DNA from: Macrococcus hajekii
Lineage (GTDB): Bacteria; Bacillota; Bacilli; Staphylococcales; Staphylococcaceae
Length of the DNA stretch: 64,000 bases
Assembly (NCBI RefSeq): GCF_004359505.1
Contig: NZ_SCWE01000003.1
Span: 62,001-126,000, forward strand
Direction of reading: 5' to 3'
Shown: one piece after another, positions 17,286-27,277 of the stretch
Numbering within the stretch: position 1 is the stretch's first letter
How the letters are laid out: the number at the start of each line of letters is the position of its first letter
Program-made: the position numbers and the translations under genes
The notes under the pieces: generated by a model
Seen by the model: the letters and a program-made list of their open reading frames with translations, nothing else
Databases searched by the model: none
What the model was told of the DNA's origin: nothing

Positions 17286-17780
17286 ATGTCACGTTCCAAC
17301 GATGAACTTCAGGATATTACACTACTCGGCAATCAAAATAATAAATACTTATATGAATATGACCCTTCTGTCCTTGAGTCATTCGACAATAAACATCCGG
17401 GTCGCGATTATTTCGTTAAATTCAATTGTCCGGAATTCACCAGTCTTTGTCCAATTACCGGTCAGCCTGATTTTGCCACCATCTATATCAGCTATATCCC
17501 TCACATTAAAATGGTAGAATCGAAATCATTGAAACTTTACCTATTCAGTTTCCGTAATCATGGAGACTTTCACGAGGACTGCATGAATATTATTATGAAT
17601 GATTTAATCGATCTGATGGATCCTCACTACATTGAAGTATGGGGTAAATTCACGCCACGTGGAGGCATTTCAATTGATCCTTATACGAATTATGGTAGAC
17701 CCGATTCAAAATATGCAGAAATGGCACATTATCGTCTGATGAATCATGATTTATACCCTGAAACTATTACTAATCGCTAA
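17286..17780 (+). CDS. queF: NADPH-dependent preQ0 reductase (queuosine pathway)
   Basis: Reduces the nitrile of 7-cyano-7-deazaguanine (preQ0) to preQ1, the last free-base step before insertion into tRNA. The catalytic C55 in [10 protein letters not shown] and D62 fall at the same numbers as in B. subtilis QueF, with the ESKSLK motif starting at E78 and H96-E97 in NHGDFHED. 164 residues, unimodular type. Strong AAGGAGG site. Unlike queCDE at 35.8 kb it has no preQ1 riboswitch in front and stands alone. Confidence 0.96.
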   Translation: MSRSNDELQDITLLGNQNNKYLYEYDPSVLESFDNKHPGRDYFVKFNCPEFTSLCPITGQPDFATIYISYIPHIKMVESKSLKLYLFSFRNHGDFHEDCMNIIMNDLIDLMDPHYIEVWGKFTPRGGISIDPYTNYGRPDSKYAEMAHYRLMNHDLYPETITNR

Positions 17781-17860
17781 CATAAAATTGTCAGAGAATT
17801 AAAAACAGTGTATATTTAATACATTGTTTTTATTTTTTATATAAGAGAGGAAAATTAAGT

Positions 17861-19369
17861 TTGGCACAACATTCACGCGAAGAAATCGTCAATAGTATGC
17901 CGCGGACAGGTTTCTTTGGGCATCCGAAAGGGTTGTTCACCCTGATGATCACAGAATTCTGGGAACGTTTCAGTTACTATGGTATGCGTGCGATTCTGGC
18001 ATTCTATCTGTATTATGAAACATCCAAGGGCGGTTTTGGTCTTGAGGAAAGTACGGCACTGCAGATCGTTTCTATTTATGGTGCCTTAATCTATATGAGT
18101 GGTATCATCGGCGGCTGGGTAGCAGATAGACTGCTCGGTACCCGACATTCGATCCTAATCGGCGCTGTTTTAATAATGATTGGTCATATTTTGTTATCAC
18201 TACCTAATAATTTCACCGTATTTTTATTTGCATTATTCTTTCTAATTATCGGTACCGGTTTATTAAAGCCGAATATTTCATCAAATGTCGGTGAACTTTA
18301 TTTAAAGAATGATTCAAAAGTAGATTCTGCATTTACCTTGTTTGTCATGTCTATTAACTTAGGTGCTTTTCTGTCACCTCTTCTTGTCGGCTGGTTGCAG
18401 ACTCGTTTTAGCTTCCATGCCGGTTTCGCTGCTGCTGCAATAGGAATGTTTATCGGTCTCGTAATCTATATACTGACTGCTAAAAAGACACTGGGTCTTT
18501 CAGGTCTCAGTGTTCCGAATCCGATTACAGCTGAAACACGCAAAAAGACATGGCTTTACGTCGGTTTACTGTTCGTTGCAATCATCATTTACATTATGAT
18601 TTTGAACGTTCTGAACATGCTGAATTTGCAGTCACTCAGTTTAACTATTTCTATTCTAGGTGTTGTGCTGCCCGTTATTTATTTTATAACGATGTTCTTA
18701 TCACATAAGACAACTAAAGTTGAGAAATCACGTCTACTCGCCTATATTCCATTATTTCTAGCTTCAGTGATGTTCTGGATGATTCAGGAACAAGGTGCGA
18801 CAGTACTGGCCAGCTTCTCTGACAAGCGTACGCAGCTTGATTTAAATGTCGTCACAAATGGTCTGATTGACTTTACAATTCCAGCCGCATGGTTCCAGTC
18901 ACTGAACCCACTGTTCATTGTGACACTTGCACCTTTTGTCGCTTCGTTATGGATTCGACTCGGCCGCTTCAACCCACCGACTGTTATTAAATTCGGTATC
19001 GCATTAATGCTTGCAGGTTCAAGTTTCCTTGTTATGATTTTACCGTTGATGTCAGGAAACGCATTGATCAATCCATTCTGGCTTGTTCTTAGCTTCTTCC
19101 TTGTCACTGTGGCGGAGCTGTGTCTGTCTCCTGTCGGATTATCAACAACAACTAAGCTTGCACCACAGGCATTCACTGCGCAGATGATGAGTATCTGGTT
19201 CTTATCTAACACAATGGCCCAAGGCTTGAATGCTCAGTTAGTCAATATTTACACAACCATTGACTCTACACATTACTTCGGTTATTTTGGCGCTATTGCC
19301 ATTGGTCTAGGTATCCTCATAATGCTCATCAGTCCTTTCATAAAAAAACTGATGCAAGGCATTCACTAA
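17861..19369 (+). CDS. POT-family proton-coupled di/tripeptide transporter (copy 1)
   Basis: Inner-membrane peptide/H+ symporter, 502 residues with about 14 hydrophobic segments. The N terminus carries the family's proton-coupling motif E32-FWERFSYY-40 following TGFFGHPKGL. Later MFWMIQEQGATVL matches the helix-7 peptide-site motif. TTG start supported by GAGAGG about ten bases upstream; no better start is near. Followed by a terminator and then a close paralogue. Confidence 0.92.
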   Translation: MAQHSREEIVNSMPRTGFFGHPKGLFTLMITEFWERFSYYGMRAILAFYLYYETSKGGFGLEESTALQIVSIYGALIYMSGIIGGWVADRLLGTRHSILIGAVLIMIGHILLSLPNNFTVFLFALFFLIIGTGLLKPNISSNVGELYLKNDSKVDSAFTLFVMSINLGAFLSPLLVGWLQTRFSFHAGFAAAAIGMFIGLVIYILTAKKTLGLSGLSVPNPITAETRKKTWLYVGLLFVAIIIYIMILNVLNMLNLQSLSLTISILGVVLPVIYFITMFLSHKTTKVEKSRLLAYIPLFLASVMFWMIQEQGATVLASFSDKRTQLDLNVVTNGLIDFTIPAAWFQSLNPLFIVTLAPFVASLWIRLGRFNPPTVIKFGIALMLAGSSFLVMILPLMSGNALINPFWLVLSFFLVTVAELCLSPVGLSTTTKLAPQAFTAQMMSIWFLSNTMAQGLNAQLVNIYTTIDSTHYFGYFGAIAIGLGILIMLISPFIKKLMQGIH

Positions 19370-19379
19370 GCTTAAACAT

Positions 19380-19408
19380 AGAGCACTCATTTTTGAGTGC
19401 TCTTTTTA
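19380..19408 (+). terminator. Terminator after POT copy 1
   Basis: AGAGCACTCA (19380-19389) pairs perfectly with TGAGTGCTCT (19394-19403), followed by TTTTTA. Confidence 0.9.
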
Positions 19409-19517
19409 TTTGCATCTATTTAAGTAATTTGAAAATTCCAACTTTTTAAACAACTATTGTTCTTTTATGTTGACATCTATACAATAATATTAAATCAAAC
19501 AGACAGGAGTTGTATCA

Positions 19518-21020
19518 ATGAAACACACTAGAGAAGAGATGGTCAACAGTGTACCGCACACAGGATTCTTTGGCCATCCAAAAGGATTAGGTATTCTCTT
19601 CTTCGTAGAATTCTGGGAACGTTTCAGTTACTACGGTATGAGAGCCATCCTCGTCTACTATATGTACGACAAGATCGTCAATGGCGGACTGGGAATGGAA
19701 CAGACAACCGCTGCAAGTATTGCCTCGATGTACGGCGCACTTATCTTTATGACAGGCATCGTCGGGGGCTGGCTTGCTGACCGGGTACTTGGTTCAAGAC
19801 GTTCACTGATGTACGGAGCTGTACTCATTATGGCGGGTCATATTGCCATGAGTCTGCCATTTGGTATTCCAGCATTCCTGGCTTCAATGTTTTTAATTAT
19901 TGTCGGTTCGGGCCTTATGAAACCGAATATTTCAAACGTTGTAGGCGGTCTTTACCACAAGAGTGATAATCGCATGGATGCAGGGTTTGTTATCTTCTAT
20001 ATGTCCGTCAATATGGGCGCACTTGCTGCACCATTTATCGTCGGCGCACTGCAGAAGAATTATAATTACCATATCGGCTTTTTAGCAGCAGCTATCGGTA
20101 TGGCACTTGCATTACTCGCATATATCATCTTCCAGAAGCGTTCGCTCGGGCTTGTCGGTCTTGAACCAAGCCATCCTCTGAACACTGAAGAAAAAGCGAA
20201 GTATAAGAAAGTAATCACAACATCTCTTATTGTGTTAATCGCTGTCCTTGTCATCACCTATATGACAGGTATTCTGACATTCGGTACTTTTTCAATCGTT
20301 GTAACAGTATTAGGTGTCTTACTGCCCATCATCTATTTCCGTACAATGTATACAAGTAAAGATGTCACTGCAACAGAAAAATCCAGACTACTTGCTTATG
20401 TACCTCTCTTTATTGCAGGTGTAATGTTCTGGTCAATCCAGGAACAAGGTGCTAACGTACTGAGTATCTTTGCTAAAGAACATACTCAGCTTGATCTGAA
20501 TAAATTATATGGTTTTGATTTCATCGTTCCTGCAGCATGGTTCCAGTCTATCAATCCATTCTTTATCGTACTATTAGCACCTTTTATTTCAGCTTTATGG
20601 TCTAAACTTGGCAAGTATAACCCATCTACACCTATTAAGTTCGCACTTGGTTTATTATTCGCAGGTGTATCATTTCTGATCATGCTCATTCCTGCCTTAA
20701 CAAGTTCAGACAGTTTATATAATCCTTTATGGCTGGTACTGTCATTCTTCCTCTGTGTTATCGGTGAGCTTTGTTTATCACCGACCGGTTCATCTGTATC
20801 AGTAAAATTAGCACCTGAAGCGTTCAGCTCTCAGATGCTGAGTCTCTGGTTCCTAACAAATGCTTCAGCACAGGCGATCAATGCACAGCTGGTCAAATTA
20901 GTAGAGCCACTCGGCTATACCAACTACTTCGGTTTTATTGGTGGTATTGCCATCGTTCTATTCATTATTCTGCTCTTCATGAATAAATGGGTAACACGTA
21001 AAATGGAAGGGATTCATTAA
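19518..21020 (+). CDS. POT-family proton-coupled di/tripeptide transporter (copy 2)
   Basis: 500 residues, co-linear with the preceding gene through the whole length: HTGFFGHPKGL, EFWERFSYYGMRAIL (31-45), MFWSIQEQGANVL and a matching C-terminal GIH. The two are tandem paralogues, but each has its own terminator, so they can be expressed separately. ATG with ACAGGAG upstream. Both would feed PepT and other peptidases. Confidence 0.93.
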   Translation: MKHTREEMVNSVPHTGFFGHPKGLGILFFVEFWERFSYYGMRAILVYYMYDKIVNGGLGMEQTTAASIASMYGALIFMTGIVGGWLADRVLGSRRSLMYGAVLIMAGHIAMSLPFGIPAFLASMFLIIVGSGLMKPNISNVVGGLYHKSDNRMDAGFVIFYMSVNMGALAAPFIVGALQKNYNYHIGFLAAAIGMALALLAYIIFQKRSLGLVGLEPSHPLNTEEKAKYKKVITTSLIVLIAVLVITYMTGILTFGTFSIVVTVLGVLLPIIYFRTMYTSKDVTATEKSRLLAYVPLFIAGVMFWSIQEQGANVLSIFAKEHTQLDLNKLYGFDFIVPAAWFQSINPFFIVLLAPFISALWSKLGKYNPSTPIKFALGLLFAGVSFLIMLIPALTSSDSLYNPLWLVLSFFLCVIGELCLSPTGSSVSVKLAPEAFSSQMLSLWFLTNASAQAINAQLVKLVEPLGYTNYFGFIGGIAIVLFIILLFMNKWVTRKMEGIH

Positions 21021-21023
21021 CTT

Positions 21024-21052
21024 ACACGTCCATGAAGTGGACGTGTTTTTTT
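21024..21052 (+). terminator. Terminator after POT copy 2
   Basis: ACACGTCCA (21024-21032) pairs with TGGACGTGT (21038-21046), followed by a T run. Confidence 0.9.
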
Positions 21053-21093
21053 AATTAAAATGGGTAAAATAGATGTGAAAGTGAGGTGTCTAT

Positions 21094-22005
21094 ATGATTA
21101 GTTTCAATAAAGGTATACTCTTCTATCATGACGCAGCGGGTCAAGGTGATGTTCACGCAGAACTGGGAGGCGTTACAGCCCATCTGCTTAAAATCTGTAA
21201 AGAACTAGTGATATATAGAAGTGATGCAGAAGGTGATATCAGAAAATACTGCCATACTATCAAAGAAGAACAAAAAGATTATGATGTTCTTTTTATATTA
21301 GGTGGCGATGGGACCGTTCACGAGCTGGTGAATGGTGTACTGGAAGCAAATTTAAACCTACCGATCGGCATTCTGCCAGGAGGTACATTTAACGATTTCA
21401 CTAAAACATTGAATCTACCGCCTACACCTGTTGAGGCAGTTCAAGTACTGGTAGAAGGTCATGTCAGACATATAGATGTGATGAAGGCAAATGACCGCTT
21501 TGTGCTTAATTTTATCGGAATGGGACTGATAGTAGAAAATTCTGAAGCTGTCGTTGATGAACATAAAAGTAAGTTCGGGAAATTCAGCTATCTTTTCTCA
21601 ACACTGAAGACAGTTACAGATCCGACTTTCTTTGATTATGAACTGACAGTCGATGGTGAAAAAAGCACAGGCACCGCTTCTATGATCGTCGTTGCTAACG
21701 GGAAATTTGTCGGAGGCAACCGCATTCCGCTGAAGGAACTCATTCCAGATGACGGGAAAATGCATGCTTTTATTTTCAAGAACGGCGGCATTAAAATCTT
21801 CACGGAGATGGTCAAAGAAAAAACGACTGATAACTGGAACTCTATCAGCAAGAATGTCGAACATCTTGAAGGAACAACGATGCAGATTCATACGAAGCGA
21901 GAGATGGAAGTCGATGTCGACGGAGAAATCGATTTAAAGACACCTGTAAATATTGAAATTCTGAATAAAAGGCTCCGTTTATTCGCAGGACCTGACCAAC
22001 TATAA
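21094..22005 (+). CDS. Diacylglycerol/lipid kinase family protein
   Basis: 303-residue cytosolic or membrane-associated kinase of the DagK/YegS-like family. The nucleotide site GGDGT is at residues 70-74 and GILPGGTFNDF at about 92-102. A later VDVDGEI matches the lipid-binding beta sandwich. Family members phosphorylate diacylglycerol or related lipids; this copy is one of several usual paralogues in staphylococci and its exact substrate is not certain. GTGAGGTG precedes the ATG. Confidence 0.87.
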   Translation: MISFNKGILFYHDAAGQGDVHAELGGVTAHLLKICKELVIYRSDAEGDIRKYCHTIKEEQKDYDVLFILGGDGTVHELVNGVLEANLNLPIGILPGGTFNDFTKTLNLPPTPVEAVQVLVEGHVRHIDVMKANDRFVLNFIGMGLIVENSEAVVDEHKSKFGKFSYLFSTLKTVTDPTFFDYELTVDGEKSTGTASMIVVANGKFVGGNRIPLKELIPDDGKMHAFIFKNGGIKIFTEMVKEKTTDNWNSISKNVEHLEGTTMQIHTKREMEVDVDGEIDLKTPVNIEILNKRLRLFAGPDQL

Positions 22006-22008
22006 CTC

Positions 22009-22043
22009 AAAAGGGGATGGCACATCATGTGCCATCCCCTTTT
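22009..22043. terminator. Bidirectional terminator, lipid kinase versus deoxyribonucleotidase
   Basis: AAAAGGGGATGGCACA pairs with TGTGCCATCCCCTTTT around a short TCA loop; both outer flanks are T-rich on their own strand and the flanking genes converge. Confidence 0.92.
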
Positions 22044-22045
22044 CA

Positions 22046-22582
22046 CTATGAGTGAGTGCCGAAGAAATAATCTTCAACTTCCTGCCAGCTATGAACGCGG
22101 TCAAAGCCTTCTTCATTGATGTTATGTGCGGCATTAAACATAATCCCTTTTCCTTTAAAAGCAGCCAGTTGCTTCGGATTATCGTCAATCAGATAGTCTG
22201 TGCCGACAATACCTTTATCTCCACAGAAAATAAAATGCTGTGGATCAAGGAATGGAAAGTGCTCAAGCAGCCATTCGTATTTAGCATCGAATGAAGTGGG
22301 TACATCCATTGCTGCTGTTGCAATGTAAACATCATACGATTCTGTTAGACGTTTAACGACACGCACAGCATCCGGAAATACTTCAAGATCTCTGAAAAAA
22401 CTGCGGTCCAGTAGTAGATTTGACAGGTGATCAACATGCTGAGGGTGAATATCCCGTAATTTCACACCTTGCAGTTCTTCAGCTGTCACCTTCTCTCCGG
22501 ACGCCTCATTAAATTTAAAAATAACCTTTTTTAGTGTATCAGCGAGTACTTCATCCATATCGATTGCAATCGTTTCTCTCAT
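22046..22582 (-). CDS. 5'(3')-deoxyribonucleotidase (HAD, NT5C type)
   Basis: 178-residue HAD phosphatase. Motif I is [12 protein letters not shown] with nucleophile D8 and acid D10; motif II is around YIATAAMD and motif III/IV near [10 protein letters not shown]. The VLAD context is that of the NT5C family, which removes phosphate from deoxyribonucleotides and helps balance dNTP pools. Its ATG directly follows the stop codon of the hisC relic (TAAATG), so it was probably translationally coupled to that gene. Confidence 0.88.
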   Translation of the reverse strand: MRETIAIDMDEVLADTLKKVIFKFNEASGEKVTAEELQGVKLRDIHPQHVDHLSNLLLDRSFFRDLEVFPDAVRVVKRLTESYDVYIATAAMDVPTSFDAKYEWLLEHFPFLDPQHFIFCGDKGIVGTDYLIDDNPKQLAAFKGKGIMFNAAHNINEEGFDRVHSWQEVEDYFFGTHS

Positions 22583-23025
22583 TTAATCTGCCTCCTTGAA
22601 ATATTGTTCCAGACTGTCTATAACAACTGTATTCTGGTCATGGCTGCCAATTGTTACTTTGACGCCTCCTGGCATAGATCTTGCAATAATATCTGACTGA
22701 AGCAGATAATGATTCAGTTTCATACTATCCACTTCTTTAATATAAACGAAATTCGTCATGCCTTAGAGAATGTCCGTAGTACGATTAATATTATGATAAC
22801 GCTCTCTTAATTTTATAGAGTCAGGATAATCTGCAGCTGTTACATATTCTACATATGCTTCATCAAGAACAACAGTCGCCTACTTGATCAAGAAATACCA
22901 TCAGCTCTTCTTCTCTGAAATGAGGATAACTTCATCATGTCACCTTCGATGCTCAACTCTCTTTTAAGAACATCAGCCATTTTTCCCGGCTGATAGATAT
23001 TGAGCTCTGCAAGTCTTTTCTTCAT
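22583..23025 (-). pseudogene. Decayed histidinol-phosphate aminotransferase-like gene (hisC relic)
   Basis: Only about 440 of the roughly 1,050 bases expected remain. From ATG 23025 it reads MKKRLAELNIYQPGKMADV, a HisC-type start, then hits TGA after about 44 codons. Other pieces survive in shifted frames: FREEELMVFLDQV, then TVVLDEAYVEYV, then after another stop (TAA in ATTCTCTAAGGC) FVYIKEVDSM, IIARSMPGGVKV and a C terminus DSLEQYFKEAD. The central part with the PLP lysine (RTFSKxxGLAG) is gone. In S. aureus an intact hisC-like gene is remembered at this place, between the deoxyribonucleotidase and opuB genes. Confidence 0.9.
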
Positions 23026-23038
23026 AACGAACCCGCTT

Positions 23039-24553
23039 CTATTTAATCAGTTGCTGTTTCTTTAAATAATCATGCGCGACATCAGCCGCTTTCTTTTTCT
23101 TATAAGCTACATCATAGTTCATCTGCTGCATTTCTTCATCTGTAATATGTCCAGACAACTCATTCAGAGCATCTGCTACTTCAGGATATTTTTCTACCGT
23201 CTCTTTCTTCAGTAACGGTGCTCCTTGATAAGGTGGAAACAGATTCTGATCATCCTGCAGCACGACCATATCATATTTTTTCAGTTCAGCATCTGTTGAA
23301 TATGCATCAATTAAATCCAGTTTATTACTTTCAATCGCCTGATAGCGAATTTTCGGTTCCATTGTTTTCACATTCGATAATTGAATGCCATATTTCTTCT
23401 GAACGCCCTTATAACCATCTTCACGGTCATTGAACTCAAGTGTAAACCCTGCTCTTACTTTATCTTCAACCTTTTTAAGGTCAGAGATTGTTTTCAGACC
23501 ATGTTCCTCAGCATATGACCGCTTGACAGCAAGCGCGTACGTATTGTTGTATTTCATAGGATCAAGAAGTGCCATATCATACTGACGAGCAATGCTTTCT
23601 TTTGCCTGCTGATAAACCGCTTCCTCCGTGTTCCCTTTAGGTGTTTCTTTTACCAGCTCTCCTAGAACAGTTCCTGTAAATTCAAGATACCCGTCAATTT
23701 CTCCTGATTTAAGCGCATTGAATAAAAATGATGTTTTACCAAGACCCGGCTGTACTTCTACAGTGACATCTGTCCGGTCCTCGATCAGCTGTTTATACAT
23801 GTGCGTAATAATCTCAGGCTCCGTACCTAGTTTACCAGCCAGTTCAATCTGTCCTTTATCTTTTGAGAATAAAGGAATAATAGACATCAATAAGGCAAAT
23901 AAAAATATAGCACCGAGCACCAGTCCAATTTTCTTATAAGACAAATTCTGCATATAGCGCAGCAGCACATCGAAGAAAATAGCAAGTATAGCTGCAGGAA
24001 TCGCACCTAGTAAAATGAGGGACATATTATTGCGGTCAATACCTAGTAAGATTAAATCTCCCAGACCACCAGCACCAATAAAAGCTGCTAATGTAGCTGT
24101 ACCAATAATAAGCACCATTGCTGTACGAATACCAGCCATAATAACGGGCATAGCAAGGGGCAATTCCACACGTGTCAATCTACGAAAAGGATTCATTCCA
24201 ATACCGCTTGCTGCTTCTTTCAGTGAAGGGTCCACTTCTTTGATCCCTGTATAAGTATTACGCAGAATCGGCAGCAGGGCATAGATGACTAGTGCGATGA
24301 TAGCAGGTACACGACCAATCCCAAATAGAGGAATCATCAGACCAAGCAGTGCAAGAGAAGGAATCGTCTGCATAACAGCCGCTATATTAATGATAGGTTC
24401 CGCAATTTTCTCTCTTCGCGTCAGCAGTATACCAAGAGGTACTGCAATAAACATAGCAATCAGTAACGCAATAAATGATATCTGAATGTGTTCAATGAGT
24501 GCTGACCAGAGCTCTCCCTGACGTGACTGAAATGTTGAGATAAATTCTTTCAT
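23039..24553 (-). CDS. opuBB: Glycine betaine/choline-type ABC transporter, fused permease and substrate-binding protein
   Basis: 504 residues. The first about 210 residues are a BPD-type permease with five or six helices and the EAA loop (EVDPSLKEAASGIGMNPFRRL). After a linking helix (about 212-232) comes an OpuAC/OsmX-type substrate-binding domain (about 237-500) displayed on the outside. Such permease-binder fusions are known for staphylococcal and lactic OpuB/OpuABC systems. Imports quaternary ammonium osmoprotectants. Its ATG overlaps the opuBA stop (TAATG). Exact substrate not determinable. Confidence 0.9.
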   Translation of the reverse strand: MKEFISTFQSRQGELWSALIEHIQISFIALLIAMFIAVPLGILLTRREKIAEPIINIAAVMQTIPSLALLGLMIPLFGIGRVPAIIALVIYALLPILRNTYTGIKEVDPSLKEAASGIGMNPFRRLTRVELPLAMPVIMAGIRTAMVLIIGTATLAAFIGAGGLGDLILLGIDRNNMSLILLGAIPAAILAIFFDVLLRYMQNLSYKKIGLVLGAIFLFALLMSIIPLFSKDKGQIELAGKLGTEPEIITHMYKQLIEDRTDVTVEVQPGLGKTSFLFNALKSGEIDGYLEFTGTVLGELVKETPKGNTEEAVYQQAKESIARQYDMALLDPMKYNNTYALAVKRSYAEEHGLKTISDLKKVEDKVRAGFTLEFNDREDGYKGVQKKYGIQLSNVKTMEPKIRYQAIESNKLDLIDAYSTDAELKKYDMVVLQDDQNLFPPYQGAPLLKKETVEKYPEVADALNELSGHITDEEMQQMNYDVAYKKKKAADVAHDYLKKQQLIK

Positions 24554-25473
24554 TAGATTTTACCGCCTTTCCCGAGCATCTCAAAGACGGACGAACGCGT
24601 CATTGCACCTATGTAATCCTTATCCACTACATTCAGCTGTTCATGTTCAGCGAGCAGCTGATAGAGCTCACTGACAGATGTTCTAGCTGCCACAGACGGG
24701 AATCGTGCATCATAAGGTAAATCAACTGCACATTCTGCCGCTGTCCGTTCAATAGATGCGTTACCAATAAATGATTGAACAAAATCATTATTTGGTGTTT
24801 CAATAAATTCTTTAGGCGTTCCAATCTGTTCAATTCTGCCTTGATTCATCAGACAGACACGGTCACCCAGTTTAAATGCTTCATTAATGTCATGTGTAAC
24901 AAAAATAATAGTCTTATTGATCTCAGACTGTAAGGCTAATAAATCATCCTGCAGTTTCTCACGACTGATCGGATCCAGTGCACTGAACGGCTCATCCATC
25001 AGAATAACAGGTGGATCTGCTGCAAGTGCTCTAATCACACCGATACGCTGCTGTTGTCCACCTGATAATTCAGACGGATAACGATTTCTGAACTGTTCAT
25101 GCGGCAATCCGACCATATCAAGCAAACGATTGATTTTATCATCAATCATATTAGTCTTCCATTTTTTCATCATCGGTACTTGAGCGATATTATCGCGCAC
25201 AGTCATATGTGGAAATAGCGCAATCTGCTGCAGGACATATCCGATATCCCAGCGCATCTCATCCAGTTTGTAGTTACTGATAGGATGACCTTTAAAATAA
25301 ATATAGCCGCTCGATAAAGGAATAAGACGGTTAATCATTTTTAATGTCGTGGTCTTACCGCATCCTGACGGACCGATCAACACGAAAAATTCGCCTTCTT
25401 TTACTTCAAATGAAATATGATCAACTGCTGCTTTCTTACCGTAAATTTTAGAAACATCATCAAATTTTATCAT
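24553..25473 (-). CDS. opuBA: Glycine betaine/choline-type ABC transporter ATP-binding protein
   Basis: 306-residue ATPase of the QAT family. Walker A GPSGCGKT at 34-41, signature LSGGQ at 136-140, Walker B VILMDEP with D160/E161, and the H-loop in FVTHDINEA. The C-terminal about 70 residues are too short for the tandem CBS domains of OpuCA-type subunits and look like a partial CBS remnant. Drives the fused permease-binder that follows. It starts 40 bases after recQ with no terminator between, so read-through from recQ is possible. Confidence 0.9.
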   Translation of the reverse strand: MIKFDDVSKIYGKKAAVDHISFEVKEGEFFVLIGPSGCGKTTTLKMINRLIPLSSGYIYFKGHPISNYKLDEMRWDIGYVLQQIALFPHMTVRDNIAQVPMMKKWKTNMIDDKINRLLDMVGLPHEQFRNRYPSELSGGQQQRIGVIRALAADPPVILMDEPFSALDPISREKLQDDLLALQSEINKTIIFVTHDINEAFKLGDRVCLMNQGRIEQIGTPKEFIETPNNDFVQSFIGNASIERTAAECAVDLPYDARFPSVAARTSVSELYQLLAEHEQLNVVDKDYIGAMTRSSVFEMLGKGGKI

Positions 25474-25512
25474 GCCTTCACCTCTCTATCATAATAGCCT
25501 CATTAGTATCCA

Positions 25513-27276
25513 TTAAACCGGGGTCTGATATCTTTTTATCGCTTCAATAAACTTAGGACAGTAATGCTTAAGTTTATAGGCACCGACACCTTCTATTTGA
25601 AACATCTCCTGCTTTGAAATGGGCTGTTTCTGAGCGAATAATGTCAATGTATGATCCGAGAAAATAGTGAAAGGTGGAATCTTCATCGACTCGGCTAGTT
25701 CTTTTCTTACTTCTTTTAATTTTTCGAACAACATTTCATCCATTTCCACTAATGTGTGAATAGTGACCCGCTCATTATAACGAACAGGATGATAATGCGT
25801 CATCAGTTTGACTTCATCAAATAAAATGTCCTTTGCACTTTCATGAGCGCTCAGTTTGCCCTCATATTCATCCACATAGCCATTGAACAGCAGTGTATCG
25901 ATAAACCCATGAATATCTTTCGATTCATATTCCTTCATGAGCCCGAATGTACTTAGATGCGAATAGTCATGATGAGGAAAGTTCTCTCCTCTTATCACTT
26001 TAGTCAACACACTTTTACTTACAGCTGTCTTCATACGCAGTAGACAGCTCAATAGTTTTTTAGCTTCTGTTGTCATATCATAATCCGCTTCTTTAAGACA
26101 ATTCGTACATCTGCCGCATGGTTCTAAATGTTCTGCCGGATTAAAATAATTGATCAGCGTTCCTTGCAGACATTGAGTAGTCTTCGTATACTGCACCATT
26201 TTTTCCAGCTTCTCTTTTTTCTTTTCCTGAATAGACTCATCAGCTGTATTACCGATGAAGAACTGCTGAAGTCGAATATCCTGTTCACTGAACAACAGAA
26301 TGCACTCACTCGGCAGTCCATCCCGACCTGCACGGCCTGCTTCCTGATAATACGATTCCAGATCCTGAGGTAAATTGTAGTGAATAACATATCTGACATT
26401 GGATTTATCAATCCCCATCCCGAAAGCATTCGTTGCAATCATGACTGGACAGTTATCATTTACGAAATCACTCTGATTCTGTTCTCTGGTATCTGCCGGC
26501 AGACCCGCATGATAGATGGTATGTTTAATGCCATAATCACTGAACTGCTCTCCTAATGCCTCTACCTGCTTACGTGTCGATACGTAAATAATCCCTGAAT
26601 CCTGAATATGTTCCTTAATATAACGTCTGACCATTTTATCCTTCTGAAACGTCGGATCAACATTAAAAGCTAAATTCTCTCTTTTAATACTGGTCTCAAC
26701 GACATAGTGATCCGGGATATGCAGCAGTGTCTGAATATCATTTCTGACATCTACTGTTGCAGTCGCTGTTACTGCCATGCACGGCGCACCGAAATGCATC
26801 ACTTGTCCGACGACTTGTCGGTAGCTCGGTCTGAAGTCATGTCCCCATTTAGAAATACAGTGTGCTTCATCAAAAGCGATAAGCCTGATATCAAGTCGCG
26901 CTAACAGATTTCTAAAATGATTCTGTTCGAACCGTTCTGGTGCAACATACAGAAAACGATACTCTCCATTCAACAGCCCTGCTTCAACAGCACGCGACTC
27001 CGCTGCTTTCTGCTGACTATTTAAATAAGCTGCTTTAATGCCGGCTGCTGTCAGTGCGTCTACCTGGTCCTTCATCAGTGAAATCAGCGGACTGATGACG
27101 AGTGTCAGTCCACCCAGGGCAATACCAGATACTTGATAACAGATAGATTTCCCGCCACCTGTCGGCAATATACCTAATGATGACTGCCCTTGCGTTGCAT
27201 ACTCAATCAGTGCTCTCTGTCCTATTCTGAATTCCTGAAAACCATAATATTTCTGTAAAATCTGTTCCAGCTTCAT
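25513..27276 (-). CDS. recQ: ATP-dependent DNA helicase RecQ
   Basis: 587-residue 3'-5' superfamily-2 helicase in recombination repair. Motif I TGGGKS at 39-44, DEAH at 136-139, motif VI QEAGRAGRDG, a zinc-binding cysteine set (CLQGT to CGRCTNC) and a C-terminal HRDC domain (about 515-585). Size matches the short Firmicute RecQ. It follows the ABC-F gene by one base, which suggests coupled translation. Confidence 0.95.
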   Translation of the reverse strand: MKLEQILQKYYGFQEFRIGQRALIEYATQGQSSLGILPTGGGKSICYQVSGIALGGLTLVISPLISLMKDQVDALTAAGIKAAYLNSQQKAAESRAVEAGLLNGEYRFLYVAPERFEQNHFRNLLARLDIRLIAFDEAHCISKWGHDFRPSYRQVVGQVMHFGAPCMAVTATATVDVRNDIQTLLHIPDHYVVETSIKRENLAFNVDPTFQKDKMVRRYIKEHIQDSGIIYVSTRKQVEALGEQFSDYGIKHTIYHAGLPADTREQNQSDFVNDNCPVMIATNAFGMGIDKSNVRYVIHYNLPQDLESYYQEAGRAGRDGLPSECILLFSEQDIRLQQFFIGNTADESIQEKKKEKLEKMVQYTKTTQCLQGTLINYFNPAEHLEPCGRCTNCLKEADYDMTTEAKKLLSCLLRMKTAVSKSVLTKVIRGENFPHHDYSHLSTFGLMKEYESKDIHGFIDTLLFNGYVDEYEGKLSAHESAKDILFDEVKLMTHYHPVRYNERVTIHTLVEMDEMLFEKLKEVRKELAESMKIPPFTIFSDHTLTLFAQKQPISKQEMFQIEGVGAYKLKHYCPKFIEAIKRYQTPV

Positions 27277-27277
27277 T

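Noticed and set aside
18784-19212. Long minus-strand frame of 142 codons
   Set aside because: Lies wholly inside the POT transporter copy 1 in antisense, with no ribosome site or recognisable protein.
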